64,000 bases of DNA, taken from assembly GCF_027596085.1 (NCBI RefSeq), contig NC_072464.1, positions 17,497,624 to 17,561,623 of the forward strand. The letters are read 5' to 3'. The translations under genes were made by a program, and so were the position numbers. The notes under the pieces were generated by a model, which did no database searches, was not told the origin of the DNA, and worked only from the letters and a program-made list of their open reading frames with translations. Positions 20,485 through 31,371 of the stretch are shown piece after piece. Numbering within the stretch: position 1 is the first letter of the stretch; each line of letters opens with the position of its first letter. This stretch comes from Anoplopoma fimbria (lineage: Eukaryota; Chordata; Actinopteri; Perciformes; Anoplopomatidae).

Positions 20485-21441
20485 ATGGATAATGTTTCTG
20501 TTGTGAGAATTTTCATTCTATCAGGGTTGAACGAGACATACAATTACAGAGTAACTCTCCTGACATTCACTTCACTGTATTACTGTGTGATTTTGTTTTT
20601 CAATATCTCTATCATCATTATCATTATCTTAGATCAAAACCTACACGAACCCATGTACGTCTTATTGTGCAGTTTTTGCTTTAATGGACTTTATGGGACC
20701 ACAGGATTTTACCCCAAACTGCTCTTTGATCTGTTTTCTTCCTCTCAACAGATTTCATATGAAGGATGCCTTTTACAGGGTTTTGTCATGTACTCATTTG
20801 CTTGCGGTGAATTATCCATTCTAGCAGTCATGGCCTACGACAGATACGTGGCTATATGTCGACCACTGCACTACCTTTCTGTCATGACAAAGAGGAAGCT
20901 CGCTCAGCTGATATGTTTTTCCTGGCTAACACCTTTCTCCATCTTCTCCATCAATGTTCTGCTAACGTCAAGACTAAAGTTATGTGGTACAAAAATTGAA
21001 AGACTCTTTTGTGTGAACTGGGTTATTGTGAAACTTACTTGCTATGACACTGACACCTTTTCTAACAACATGGTTGCATATTTTACTATGTTCATTTATT
21101 TCTGTCATGGGTTATTCACAATTTGGACTTATATGCATATGATAAGAACTTGTGTGAGGTCGAAAGAAGAACGGGTAAAGTTTATGCAGACATGTGTGCC
21201 TCATTTAGTCTCTTTAGTCACATTTATTTTTGCAATGCTTTTTGATTTGATGTATATGCGATTCGGTTCCACAGATTTGCCTCAGAGCCTTCAAAACTTC
21301 ATCGCTATAGAATTCCTGCTCATTCCTCCTGTGATGAATCCTCTAATATATGGATTTAAACTGACCAAAATACGAAACAGAATTTTAAGTTTAGTTTGCT
21401 TTGAAAGAGAATTCGCTCCTCCATCAAAGTTTAATCTCTAA
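20485..21441 (+). CDS. Odorant receptor, subfamily C, intact
   Basis: A single-exon odorant receptor of 318 residues, near-identical to 11989 with the same tail (PPSKFNL). All OR signatures are present (LHEPMY, MAYDRYVAICRPLHY, KFMQTCVPHL, NPLIYGFKL). The TM5 stretch reads FIYFCHGLFTIWTYMHM, closer to the 36128 receptor (CHGLFTIW) than to 11989 (SHGFFIIW), and the TM6 entry (FIFAMLFDL) also differs from 11989. This patchwork fits gene conversion among subfamily C members. The start aligns with the other copies and has G at +4. Confidence 0.93.
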   Translation: MDNVSVVRIFILSGLNETYNYRVTLLTFTSLYYCVILFFNISIIIIIILDQNLHEPMYVLLCSFCFNGLYGTTGFYPKLLFDLFSSSQQISYEGCLLQGFVMYSFACGELSILAVMAYDRYVAICRPLHYLSVMTKRKLAQLICFSWLTPFSIFSINVLLTSRLKLCGTKIERLFCVNWVIVKLTCYDTDTFSNNMVAYFTMFIYFCHGLFTIWTYMHMIRTCVRSKEERVKFMQTCVPHLVSLVTFIFAMLFDLMYMRFGSTDLPQSLQNFIAIEFLLIPPVMNPLIYGFKLTKIRNRILSLVCFEREFAPPSKFNL

Positions 21442-22564
21442 TTCAATCTAATGTGAGAAATAAAAAAAATGCAGTGTTTATGTTTGAGCAGCCATCATGA
21501 TTTCTGCATAATGTCTTAATCTGATCTACATGACTGATGAATGTAACCCTCAATATATGTTGACTAACAGAGCGTTTCAATTTTCAGTTTTTGTTGAAGA
21601 TCAATGAACAATGCAACATGTTGTGTTTGCTCTGTTATGTGTATGTCTGATACTCTACATTTAATATTTATGACCAAATGGACATTTTTATGTTATGTTC
21701 CTGCATGTGATGCAATTATTGTAAACCAGGAATTTGTGCAGACATACAAGGGACCAAAGCTCTGTTAAAAAAAAGTGCAAATTCTCCTGCCTCGTAAAAT
21801 TAAAGTAAAATACATAAATAAACCTGACCAGAAGATGTGGGTTGCATAACCTATTGACATGCAAATGTGACTCTCTGAACTGGGTCGTACTTGTTATGAT
21901 GCTTCATCCTGAAAGTACTGAATATTTCATTTTAACACTACATATAACTGTATTGTACACTTTTAAGTGACTTACAATTAATGAGTCATAGCTGGGAAAA
22001 TAAAAGAAAGTATGATGGAAATACATTTGTTATGCTTGAATAAACAAAAATAATAATAAATAATTAGACCTAATAAATACAATTGAATAAAAAATTGTGG
22101 TAATCTGCTTTACCTGGTACTTTCCAAAACCCCATTTGCATGCACACAACATATATCAGCATTTTATTACCTCAGGTCGAGTAAGAATGAGGAGATTAGA
22201 TTAATTTTGAAAACAATACAAGAAAAGGCCTAATCATATAGGATTATTTTATCAATGTGTTTGGTGAGATATTCATTTTATTTGTTTACAAACTGAAAAC
22301 ACTAACTAATGTGCTGTGTTAAAAATAAAATGCAATGCAGTTGTCATGAATTTGTTATCACATGCACTGTGACTATATGTACTGAACTGATATTCAGTTA
22401 ATATCTTCTCAAATACTACTCCTTCACCTGGAGACTAGGAGGTTTCTAGTTCGGATTCTGCAAATATTATAGTATTTGACAGGGACAGAGCATAAATGTC
22501 GGTCTGCAGGGTATTTGTATCATCTGATGATTCAATTACTTAATTCAATCAAGAAAACTCACCA
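21442..22564. other. 3' spacer of block copy 2
   Basis: Non-coding; counterpart of 12946-14074 with scattered differences. No gene is seen. Confidence 0.5.
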
Positions 22565-23026
22565 AAGCACTTGCCCCTCCCTCCAGAAAGCAAAGTCTTC
22601 CCTGATTGGTCAGCTAGCCCGCTCTGCTTTCAACGTTTCACATTTCAAAAAACTCTCACTCTGTAGCATGACAAATAAATGACAGGTCCCAGCAGGAATG
22701 AAACCCCAGCCTCCTGGGTGAGAGACTGTTTTCATAACCACTATACCATGATAGATGTGAACTTCAGCTCCTTCTCTCTCTGAGGTCCAAACTAGCCGGA
22801 GACTTCCGTAACATTATGACCTCCTAAAGTTACGGAAGTGAAGGAGAGAATTCAATCGAGCCGTTTCAGGCAGCTCAGGAGCAGTGATTCTGAGGGGGAG
22901 GGTAACTCCTTTTAGGTGTGGACTTCAGGTTTTACACTCTACGGACATTTTACATATTAAAAAAAAATCTATAACACACTAAAGAAGAGGGAAAGAGTGG
23001 AAAAGCATAATAGGGTCACTTTAAGA
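22565..23026. mobile_element. MITE-like element, left end deleted, second truncated copy
   Basis: Same left-end deletion as 14075-14560, plus a further small loss near 22780-22800. It carries the tRNA-like segment (22685-22754, minus). Confidence 0.6.
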
Positions 23027-23157
23027 ATTTTATAGGCTTTAAAAAAGGAAAATGACGTTATTTCTGGTTTTCGAAACCACGGACAACACCTTCGACATCC
23101 CTGATTGGGAGAAGTCCCATGTTAACAAAGTCATAGAGGGTTACTGCCGAGAGAGAA

Positions 23158-23163
23158 TATAAA
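23158..23163 (+). promoter_or_regulatory. Candidate TATA box of OR pseudogene at 23277
   Basis: TATAAA 119 nt before the relic ATG, as in the intact subfamily A copies. Confidence 0.3.
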
Positions 23164-23276
23164 CCATTGGTTACAAATCTTGTGAGGAGATGGGTGGGCA
23201 CAGAGGAGATTGCACCTTTTTTTCTCCCATGAATTTCTCTCTGTTCAGTATGAAAATGAAAAAACTGTAAAATGCT

Positions 23277-24179
23277 ATGATGGATAATGTTTCAGTAATA
23301 ACTATGTTTACTCTGTCAGGCTTAAGTGGGACAAAAAACTACAGTTATTCTCTTTGCTCTGACTTTATTGTGTGATTTGGCTGGTGAATTTGACCATTAT
23401 TGTGACAGTCATTGGGGACAAAAAGCTCCATTAGCCCATGTATATCTTCATCTGTAACCTGTGCATCAATGGACTCCATGGGACAGCAGGATTTTACCCC
23501 AAATTCCTCCTGGATCTCTTGTCTACCGATGTCTTCTGCAGGGTTTCGTGTTGCACTCTTCAGCCTGTGCTGATTTCTCTCTTCTAGTACTCATGGCCTA
23601 TGACAGATTTGTGGCTATATGTCGGCCTCTGGTGTACCACTCTGTGATGACTAAGCAGAGAGTTTGGGTGCTTTTGTTTTTCGCTTGGCTTACACCCTTT
23701 TTCCTGATTCTCCTGGGCACAGTAACAACTCCTACATCATAATTATGCGGCTCACATATACCAAAGATCTACTTTGTTAATTGGTTAGTTTCTAGACTAG
23801 CTTGTTCTGCCTCCGTAGCAAGCATTGCTATTCAAGCTTTTAATTATACTTTTTTATTTTGGCCATTGTACGTTTGTTTGTTGGCCCTATATATACATGG
23901 TACAGAACATGCCTAAAATCCAAAGAGAACAGGAGCAAATTTATGCAGACATTTTTACCACACTTATTCTCTTTAATAGTAGTAGTTGTTTCCTTGCTGT
24001 TTGATTTGTTGTATATGCGATTTGGTTCAAAGGAGTTAACACAAGGTGTCCAGAATTTAATGGCAATGGAATTTCTCCTTGTTCCCCCAATTGTCAATCC
24101 ACTGATACATGGTTTCAAATTGACAAAAATAAGAAACAGGATTCAAAATTTAACGTGCAGTAAAAATTATTTACAATGA
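23277..24179 (+). pseudogene. Odorant receptor, subfamily A, multiply broken
   Basis: The gene can be followed from the ATG to a shifted stop at 24177-24179, but it has many lesions. There is a 2-bp loss at about 23346, an 8-bp loss at about 23372, a stop in place of Glu in the LHEPMY motif (about 23432), a 22-bp loss at about 23529, a stop in the second extracellular loop (about 23740), a 1-bp gain near 23855 and another near 23901. The middle resembles subfamily B in places (NWLVSRLACS) and the end is subfamily A. It is far more decayed than its neighbours, so it lost function earlier. Confidence 0.92.
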
Positions 24180-24319
24180 TTTCATAAGTTAATCTGCAGA
24201 AAGGAATCTTCTGTTTGTATGTGTATGCTATTTCAATCAGGAGAGACTTCTCGGAATCACGGAATTGATAGCGGGGGTATCGACAGACTGCAGGAAAGGA
24301 TAGGTGGCGGTCATGTTAG

Positions 24320-24535
24320 ACCGCAGAACAGAACAGTTGTGGTTCAAGGTAGAACTCAGCACAGGACAATTGTGGGCCATGTCAAACCGCAGCACAGGAC
24401 AGTTCTGGGTCATATCGGACCGCAGAACAGTTGTGATTCAAGGTAGAACGCAGCACAGGACAGTTGTTGGCCATGTCAGACCGCAGCACAGGACGGTTGT
24501 GGGTCATATCGGACCGCAGAACAGGATAGTTGGGG
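24320..24535 (+). repeat. Tandem repeat, unit of about 95 bp
   Basis: Two full units (about 24320-24417 and 24418-24510) and a partial third begin with GACCGCAGAACAG and contain TTCAAGGTAGAAC and GGGTCATATCG. Inside each unit a shorter string, CAGCACAGGACAGTTGT, recurs, so it is a higher-order repeat with a sub-unit of about 31 bp. Confidence 0.8.
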
Positions 24536-24629
24536 TCAAGGATAGGGGGGTAGAGTTAGACCATAGGGAGATCAGATAGTTCCCCAAACTGGATAAAGGA
24601 GATGTTTGAACAGAATTTGAGAAAAGCGG

Positions 24630-25000
24630 TCCTTCTTGACCAGGTCACTGCCGGCCAGGAAATTAGAAATTTGGGTCACTCAGACTAGATTACTGCCGAC
24701 CAGGAAATGAGAAACTGGGTCTTCGGGACCGGGTCACATTCCGACCGGGAAATGAGAAACGGTCACATTAGACCTGGGGAATGGAAAACTGTCATGTTAG
24801 ACCAGGTAAATGAGAACAGGTCACTTAAGACCAGGTCATGTCAGACCAGGAAATGAGAAAACTGTCACGTTAGACCGGGAGATTGAGAAAGGGTCCGTTA
24901 GACCAGGAAATGAGAAAACTGTAACGTTAGACCGGGAGATTGAGAAACGGTCCGTTAGACCAGCAAATTGAGAACCTGGACACGATAGACCAGAGAATAG
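24630..25000 (+). repeat. Degenerate tandem repeat, unit of about 36-44 bp
   Basis: GACCAGGAAATGAGAAA or GACCGGGAGATTGAGAAA recurs about ten times, spaced by GTCACGTTA-like links. The units vary in length and base, so the array is old or never strictly tandem. Confidence 0.75.
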
Positions 25001-26861
25001 TCTGACTCAATGAACAGACAGGAAGGCAATGGCATTATACAGTGAATGAGAGAATATCTGCTTTAACAATAGAATGCAAGAAGTAACTTTAGAGATAATA
25101 TAAGGAACATTAGGCCTTACTAAGATAATGGTATCCCATGTTATTGGACAAATTAAATGACATGCCAATATTGCAAGACAGAACCTGAAAGTGACACCAC
25201 CACCAGTTATATGCATGACTTACTGGACCTTATTTTAAGGCTTAGCTGATGTTTAATGGAGGTGAAGGCTGAAGATAACCAACGTCCCATTTATCCCAAG
25301 GATGTAGAGGAGATGCCTTGGTTAGTGGCCGACGAAGCAGCCCCTATTCATAAAGAATGCCCTGACTAATGCTGATAATTAAACCAGGATTTAGCAAAGG
25401 AGGATTACCTGGGGTAAGAAATAAGGCGAAGTGGAACAAGTAGGGGAGTTAGACCTAGGTATTTAATCCTGAATTTAAAAGAAGCAAAAGAGCGTCTGTA
25501 CGAACTACAAACAGAGCATGCACCTCTGCCTTTCCCAAGTGTTTAAGACGTAGCTTATAATGCCTAAGATGAAAGGCCAGATCGGAAAATGTGACATCTC
25601 TATTTTTGGTTTAAGGATTTAGAAGATGATGTAAATTCATCACATCTGAGCGCGCATAGAAGGCTAATAGAAAACAGAATCAAACAGCGCATTTATGTAA
25701 GGGGAAAATGCCTGCTCTGGTTCTGTCAGCATTATATGCCATTAAAGAGTAATAGGCTGTCTGCTTTCGATAACTGGGTAGAAGCTTTAGCAAACTTTTC
25801 AGCAGTAATTTTAATGCCGAATTAGCAAACAAACTTGATGAAGAGGATCGTACCATCTAATGTACATTGAATGCCGGCAATAAAGCTTGAAATAGGCAGG
25901 TATAAAATGCGACCATCAATGCAGTAGCAAATGAAGGCACTCGATTTATGAGAAGAAGTTAAAGAGGCAATCCAACAGAACCAAAACAAAGCAAAGGTAC
26001 ACCAAGCATATCATAACTTTTTACCATGGAAACTGCTAAACCCTTACTCTTATACATCTTAGCTGAGTCCCTACATTTAACCATGAGGCTTTGATTTAGG
26101 AAAGCATCAGAGTCTGATAAGGGGAAACTGATACTGATACTGCTGGCCTCTGGAAAGATTCTCCGGAAAGTCTGGAATGTAAAACGGGAAAGTTAATCAG
26201 CTTTTATGTTACCTGCATGTCACAGGCTGATAATAAAGTTATGTTTGATGGCTGACCACGTGATGTTTCTCATAAAAGGCATGATGACTTTGGAAGAGGA
26301 GCACCCGCTGTTGATGATAACGATGACAACTTAATTATTGCAAAGACAGAGATCAAACTGTGCAAAGAGAGGCCAGTGACTAGCAAACCACTGTCATGAT
26401 AGAATCCCCCAAAACCAACAGATGTTGCGGCATCTGTGTAGGAGTTAAGTGACTCAAAGGACTCATCAGTTCGTTGTAGAAATGTTACACTATTTCAGTG
26501 ATCGAGCGGAAAAGACCAGAAAAGACCAGAGAAGCAGGTCACAGCGGCACCCATCCACAAGATATTTAGACACAGAAGACGCCAAGTCCAGCAAATGTCA
26601 GATGAAAGAGTGCCCCTGAGGGATGACTTGCCTGCTGAATTTGAGATGGCCAAGGAGGGAGCTCCAAGCATTAACGGAGCCATTTAAACTCTTTGGCCTG
26701 TTATTCTCTCCAAAACGCCAGTGCGCATACAAGCAAATGACTTGTGAGAATGGGTGTAACCCATAGAATACCCATAGACTGTATGTGTAACCGGCAAAAG
26801 CCATAAAACAACTTCCACAATGCTGAGGAGTGATTGTAATTATCTGTAAGATCTATTTACT

Positions 26862-27576
26862 GATCAATGGACTCTATGGGACAGCAGGATTTTATCCCAA
26901 ATTCCTCCTGGATCTCTTGTCTCCCACTCATGTCATCTCTTATGCCGGATGTCTTCTGCAGAGTTTTGTGTTGCACTCTTCAGTCTGTGCTGATTTCTCT
27001 CTTCTAGTGCTCATGGCCTACGACAGATATGTGGCTATATGTCGGCCTCTGGTGTACCACTCTGTGATGACTAAACAGAGAGTTTGTGTGTTGGTGTTTT
27101 TTGCTTGGCTTGTCCCCTTTTCCTGTTGCTCGTGAGCACAGTAACAACATCAAGATTGAGGTTATGCGGCTCACATATACCAAAGATCTACTGTGTTAAT
27201 TGGTTGATTGGTAAACTAGCTTGTTCTGTCTCCATAGCAAGCATTGCTATTCCAGCTTTTAATTATACTTTTTATGTTGGCAATTTCTTGGTTTTATGTG
27301 CGTCTGATCAGAACATGCAGGAAATCCAAAGAGAACAGGAAAAAGTTTATGCAGGCATGTGTTCCACATTTGTTCTGTTTACTTACTTTTAGTGTGTGTT
27401 TGCTGTTTGATTTGTTGTATTTTCGATTTAGCTCAAAGGAGTTAGAACAAAGTGTCCAGAATTTCATGGCAATAGAATTTCTTCTTATTCCCCCAATGAT
27501 CAATCCCGTCATATATGGTTTAAAACTGACACAAATAAGGAACAGAATTTTACCATTTTTAACATCTCTAGACTAG
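26862..27576 (+). pseudogene. Odorant receptor, A/B chimera, 5'-truncated and frameshifted
   Basis: The receptor sequence starts inside TM2 (INGLYGTAGFYP), where the foreign block ends. It then follows the 17080 gene through MAYDRYVAICRPL and the B-type back half to the stop (PFLTSLD). A 1-bp loss at about 27118 in TM4 and an 11-bp loss at about 27280 in TM5 break the frame twice. An ATG at 26830 is in frame but encodes foreign residues. This is non-functional as an OR. Confidence 0.92.
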
Positions 27577-27603
27577 TACATGTACTGTGTGCGTTTTTTA
27601 ATA

Positions 27604-27703
27604 GTGATACGATAAGATAATCCTTTATTAGTCCCACAGCGGGGAACTTTGCAGGATTACAGCAGCATAGTTGATAGTGCAAGCACACAAATAACAATAC
27701 ATA
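27604..27703. repeat. GATAAG-repeat retroposon tail, copy 3 (left part)
   Basis: Same sequence as 9543 and 18030 with a shorter GATAAG run. It continues at 27939 after a Tc1-like MITE. Confidence 0.6.
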
Positions 27704-27936
27704 CAGTACCAGTCAAAAGTTTGGACACACCTTCTCATTCAATGGTTTTTCTTTATTTTTATTTTTATTTTTCTCTACATTGTAGATTAATATTGAAGAC
27801 ATCCAAACTATGAAGGAACACATATGGAATTATGTGGTAAACAAACAAATGCTCAATAAACCAGAATATGTTTTATATTTTAGATTCTTCAAAGTAGTTG
27901 AATGAGAAGTTGTGTCCAAACCTTTGACTGGTACTG
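27704..27936. mobile_element. Tc1/mariner-like MITE (233 bp)
   Basis: It has terminal inverted repeats: CAGTACCAGTCAAAAGTTTG on the left, and on the right the reverse complement of CAGTACCAGTCAAAGG. It is flanked by TA on both sides, the Tc1/mariner target. It has no coding capacity. The two paralogous sites (about 9660 and 18148) lack it and show the single TA, so the insertion is younger than the block duplication. Other copies: 60257-60484 and 61731-61902. Confidence 0.88.
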
Positions 27937-28145
27937 TAAGTAGAAAACAAGATCAAAAACATATACAATAAATAAGTAATCACACAGCCCATTTATGCAA
28001 TCACAAAATGTCTTTCATAATCTTTATGTATGCATGTATGTATTTCAATAGCAATAAAGAAAGGCTCAGATGTAATATTCATGCTATTTGAAAAATATTT
28101 TGCTCATTGACAGCCGTGTTAATTAGTTGGGAAATATAATCTTTT

Positions 28146-28344
28146 TAATCACAAGGTTGGTGGTTCAAAACCCCTCTACCGGCAACATGCCGAGGTGTCC
28201 TTGAGCAAGACACCTAACCCCAAGTTGCTCCCCGGGCGCTTCATTGCAGCCCACTGCTCCTCCAGGATGGGTTAAATGCAGAGAAATAATTTCCCCATTG
28301 TGGGACTAATAAAGGCTTAATTATTATTATTATTATTATTATTA
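28146..28344 (+). mobile_element. tRNA-derived SINE
   Basis: It begins with a B-box-like GGTTCAAAACC, continues with the fish SINE core (GTCCTTGAGCAAGACACCTAACCCC), and ends with the tail TTTCCCCATTGTGGGACTAATAAAGG plus TTA repeats. The tail is shared with the LINE-type ends at 9543 and 52345, as expected if a LINE mobilises it. The A-box end is missing. The paralogous site at about 18345 lacks the SINE but has 13 bp (CCAGAGTGGAGTC) that are lost here. Confidence 0.8.
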
Positions 28345-31300
28345 ACTTCCAAAAGACAGGTTCATGTACCTGAACGCAGCATGTTGTCTGTAAAATTAGG
28401 GCCTGATTATTAATATTATAAATAACACTGTTTTTGTTCATTATGTCAAATTAGGCAAAGCTTCATATTAAATACCACTAACAAAAACTGAAAGAGAAGC
28501 TTTTTAACCCAATAAAATAACATTTGTGTTTACGGACAAATGCTAGTTGAAAGGTGAACAAATTTACTCAGAGGTAACAATTCATAACGGCCTCCAAATT
28601 GTGTTGTAGTGTGATTGATTTTGTGTGCAGGTCTGTGTAAAAACCGTAGGGCCTTGTTGAACATTAGAGCCACTGATTGTAAATCCTACATGTATACATT
28701 TACTGTAAGTTAAATGAAAAAGTGAGTCACAAGTTGAATTTTATCTTTAAATGACCACGTTGGTAAATGCAATGTGTGTTCTTTTCTCTAACATCACATT
28801 ACTCCTTTTTTGGGTGTTAACATTTTACAATAATACCTATTTTTACTGTCATTTGGAGCAAACAGTTTGTGCCAGTTTTACATGGTCAACTTTATGAATG
28901 TTTCATGCATAATTTCATTTTTATTGTTTGTATTTATTGTCAAGTTCAAAACATTGGCCTCTTTTTGATAAAATGCAAACAAACTTTAAAAATAGATATT
29001 GAACAACAGCAATAATGGAAAATTACTGTTCTACTATAATGAAAGCAGTTAAAGCCATTTTAACATAACGTTTTTTTAAGCTAATGAAATTAAACTTGAG
29101 GTTATCACCTATTTTAATATTTTTTTATTTCTTACAAAAAACTAACACACGCAACAGACAGGCGAAGTCTCATCATGGGACCTTAATTAAGAAATAAATA
29201 TGTATGGTAGTCAACTGCCGGAGAATAATATTGTTATTTTGGAAAGAGAGTTATATGTTTAATCTTTTGAGACCAGGAGGATAGTGGCTGGGTGTACATG
29301 AGCCAAAATAAATTCACCTCCATGAAGCACCAAAGTCCCAAAACAAAGTAATGCAACCCAAAAATAAGAATTTGTGCTAATCAACTTTTGCTGTTGTTTT
29401 TATGTAATGCTAAAAACAAAAGAAACCAACATGGAAACTCTTTAAATGAAACTCTTTAAATGCAAAGGACCTATCTCAAATAGGCTACACACCAACATTC
29501 ATGTTGTGAATAGCCATGAACACTTTTGTCTTCCTGTGGATGATAAGAGTAGAAACATTTCACAGTTTAAACTCTCCATCACGCATCAATAAAAATATAA
29601 TTCTCTAGTGATGGGCATAACGTGTACGACGATCAGGGCTCAGTAAGTCCACTAGGAATCAAACAGGTATTAGATATATTGACACACTGACTCCAGACCT
29701 GTGGAAATACAACAGGTCTTTACAAAAACCCAATAAGATGAAGTGGCCTATACTTTGAATCAAACCCAATTTGAGTCCTTGGCTGGATATCAGATACCTG
29801 GAGCCTGGTGGATTGATGGAGCCCTCCAGGCATGCATAGATACGGTGGGCCAAAGTTGGAGCAGGGATTCAGACTGCAAACTCCACTTTATTGGCTTCCC
29901 AATATTATGTTTCTTATCAATTAAATAAAAATAAATAAAAGTTTGGCTTCAACTGCAGGAAATGGTTTTCAATTAACAATAATAAACAGAAAGGCCTTTT
30001 GTTGAACTACAAATGAATCCAGTAGGTTACTATCTCAGCACTGATCTGGCCCAAACTGACATTATGATATTGTAACCCTAGTTCTATGATCACAGGTGTC
30101 GCCCTCTATTGGAGTCTTTTGGTAATACGCTCCTAGAATCACGAGTGTGCATTGGCCCACAGATAATTCCGTATTATCCTTGAAACTGCTCGGAGGGATG
30201 GTAAAACTATGCCCCTACTGTCCAAAGTCAATATCTGCAGGACGACTGCGGGGAGAATCTTATGAGCGCCAGGCTTTGCAGCTAATTTTACAGAGTTGCC
30301 AAACAAGGATTTATTTCCTTTACATATTTAAAGTTAAGGTTTAACTATGTTTACAACAGATGTTTACAACAAACAGTTTGGTTTATCATTGCACTGTTGA
30401 CCTTCGGGTTGTCCTACGAACAAACTTGGAAACCATGGGGCTCTTTAAAAAAACCTGTATGATCAATCAATTGTCCATTTATATTTCCTGTTATATTTAT
30501 TCTTAGTGATGTTGCTGTGTTCCCAGATCGCAGCATTTGACTTAGCGTCAATGTCAATATTACCAATAGGATGATGGCCAAAACTACAAAAATGAAGCCC
30601 AAGTTTTTTAAATCTCACACTGATATGCATTTGTTCTGCTTCAAAACCGACATCACTAAACAATTGTTTTGGACTATAGGTTGAAAGTATTTGAGTTCTA
30701 CCAAATAAACACTCAATTGCAGCTAATCATTATTATTTTTAAGTTAAAATGTATCTAAAGGCTAAAATACACTATTTTTCTTTTCATTAACTCCCCATCA
30801 ATATTATTACTTTCCACGGCAAACTAAACAGCTTTTTATGTTTAAAATCATGCAAATGTGTATTTTATGGGCCTGTTTCTGTTTTTAGAGAAGGTTCAGA
30901 ATGCCTACAAAACTTTTGTACAGCCACAAGATACAACTCTCCTAGCTATCTGATTCTATCTGCTCCATGGTGGAACTGTGCGATAAACATTATTTGAATT
31001 AACAACAAAGACACATTCAAGCTCAGACTGGAGATTGTTTTAACTTTAGAGTATCACATAAATGACTGAAATGATTGAAACCTGAAAATTGTGTTTCAGA
31101 TCACTGCATTTTCCTTTTATTGCAAACATTTAAACATACAGTACCTTGTGCTTGTTTTGATCACTTCAACATTAACTTTGTTGTACAGGTTTGCATTTTA
31201 ATTCCCAGTAGATATGTTGCCAAAGGTGTTATAATAGAAAATGTAGAGGGACAACAGACTTTGATGAGGGTGTAGCTTCAGCACAGTGTGATTTTTTTCT

Positions 31301-31371
31301 GTAAGCATTCATGCTGTGACACTGGTAAAGAATAATTTGAGGAGACTGGTATAAAAAGTTGTGATCTTATC
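28345..31371. other. Non-coding spacer of block copy 3
   Basis: AT-rich; the most complete version of the spacer also seen at 9716-11988 and 18206-20484. No gene supported. Confidence 0.45.

Larger units (their letters stand above)
17500..23026. repeat. Segmental duplication block, copy 2
   Basis: Same order as copy 1: subfamily B C-terminus, GATAAG tail, spacer, subfamily C OR, 3' spacer, MITE remnant. It keeps the segment at about 18310-19130 that copy 1 lost. It lacks the segments at about 29130-29480 and 30390-30920 of copy 3. Confidence 0.75.
24235..26861. other. 2.6-kb foreign block with tandem repeats and decayed coding-like patches
   Basis: It lies between an OR 3' flank (match ends at about 24234) and the middle of an OR gene (match resumes at about 26862), so it is an insertion or a rearrangement breakpoint. 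It contains two tandem-repeat arrays (24320-24535 and 24630-25000). Several stretches of 35-70 codons are open in different frames (for example about 25250-25370, 25580-25830, 26480-26690) and separated by stops. This looks like a decayed mobile element, perhaps a retrovirus-like or LTR element, but I recognise no enzyme motif, LTR pair or primer-binding site. Confidence 0.4.

Noticed and set aside
24320..25000. CRISPR-like array
   Set aside because: Repeats are degenerate, lack unique spacers of constant size, and the genome is a vertebrate.
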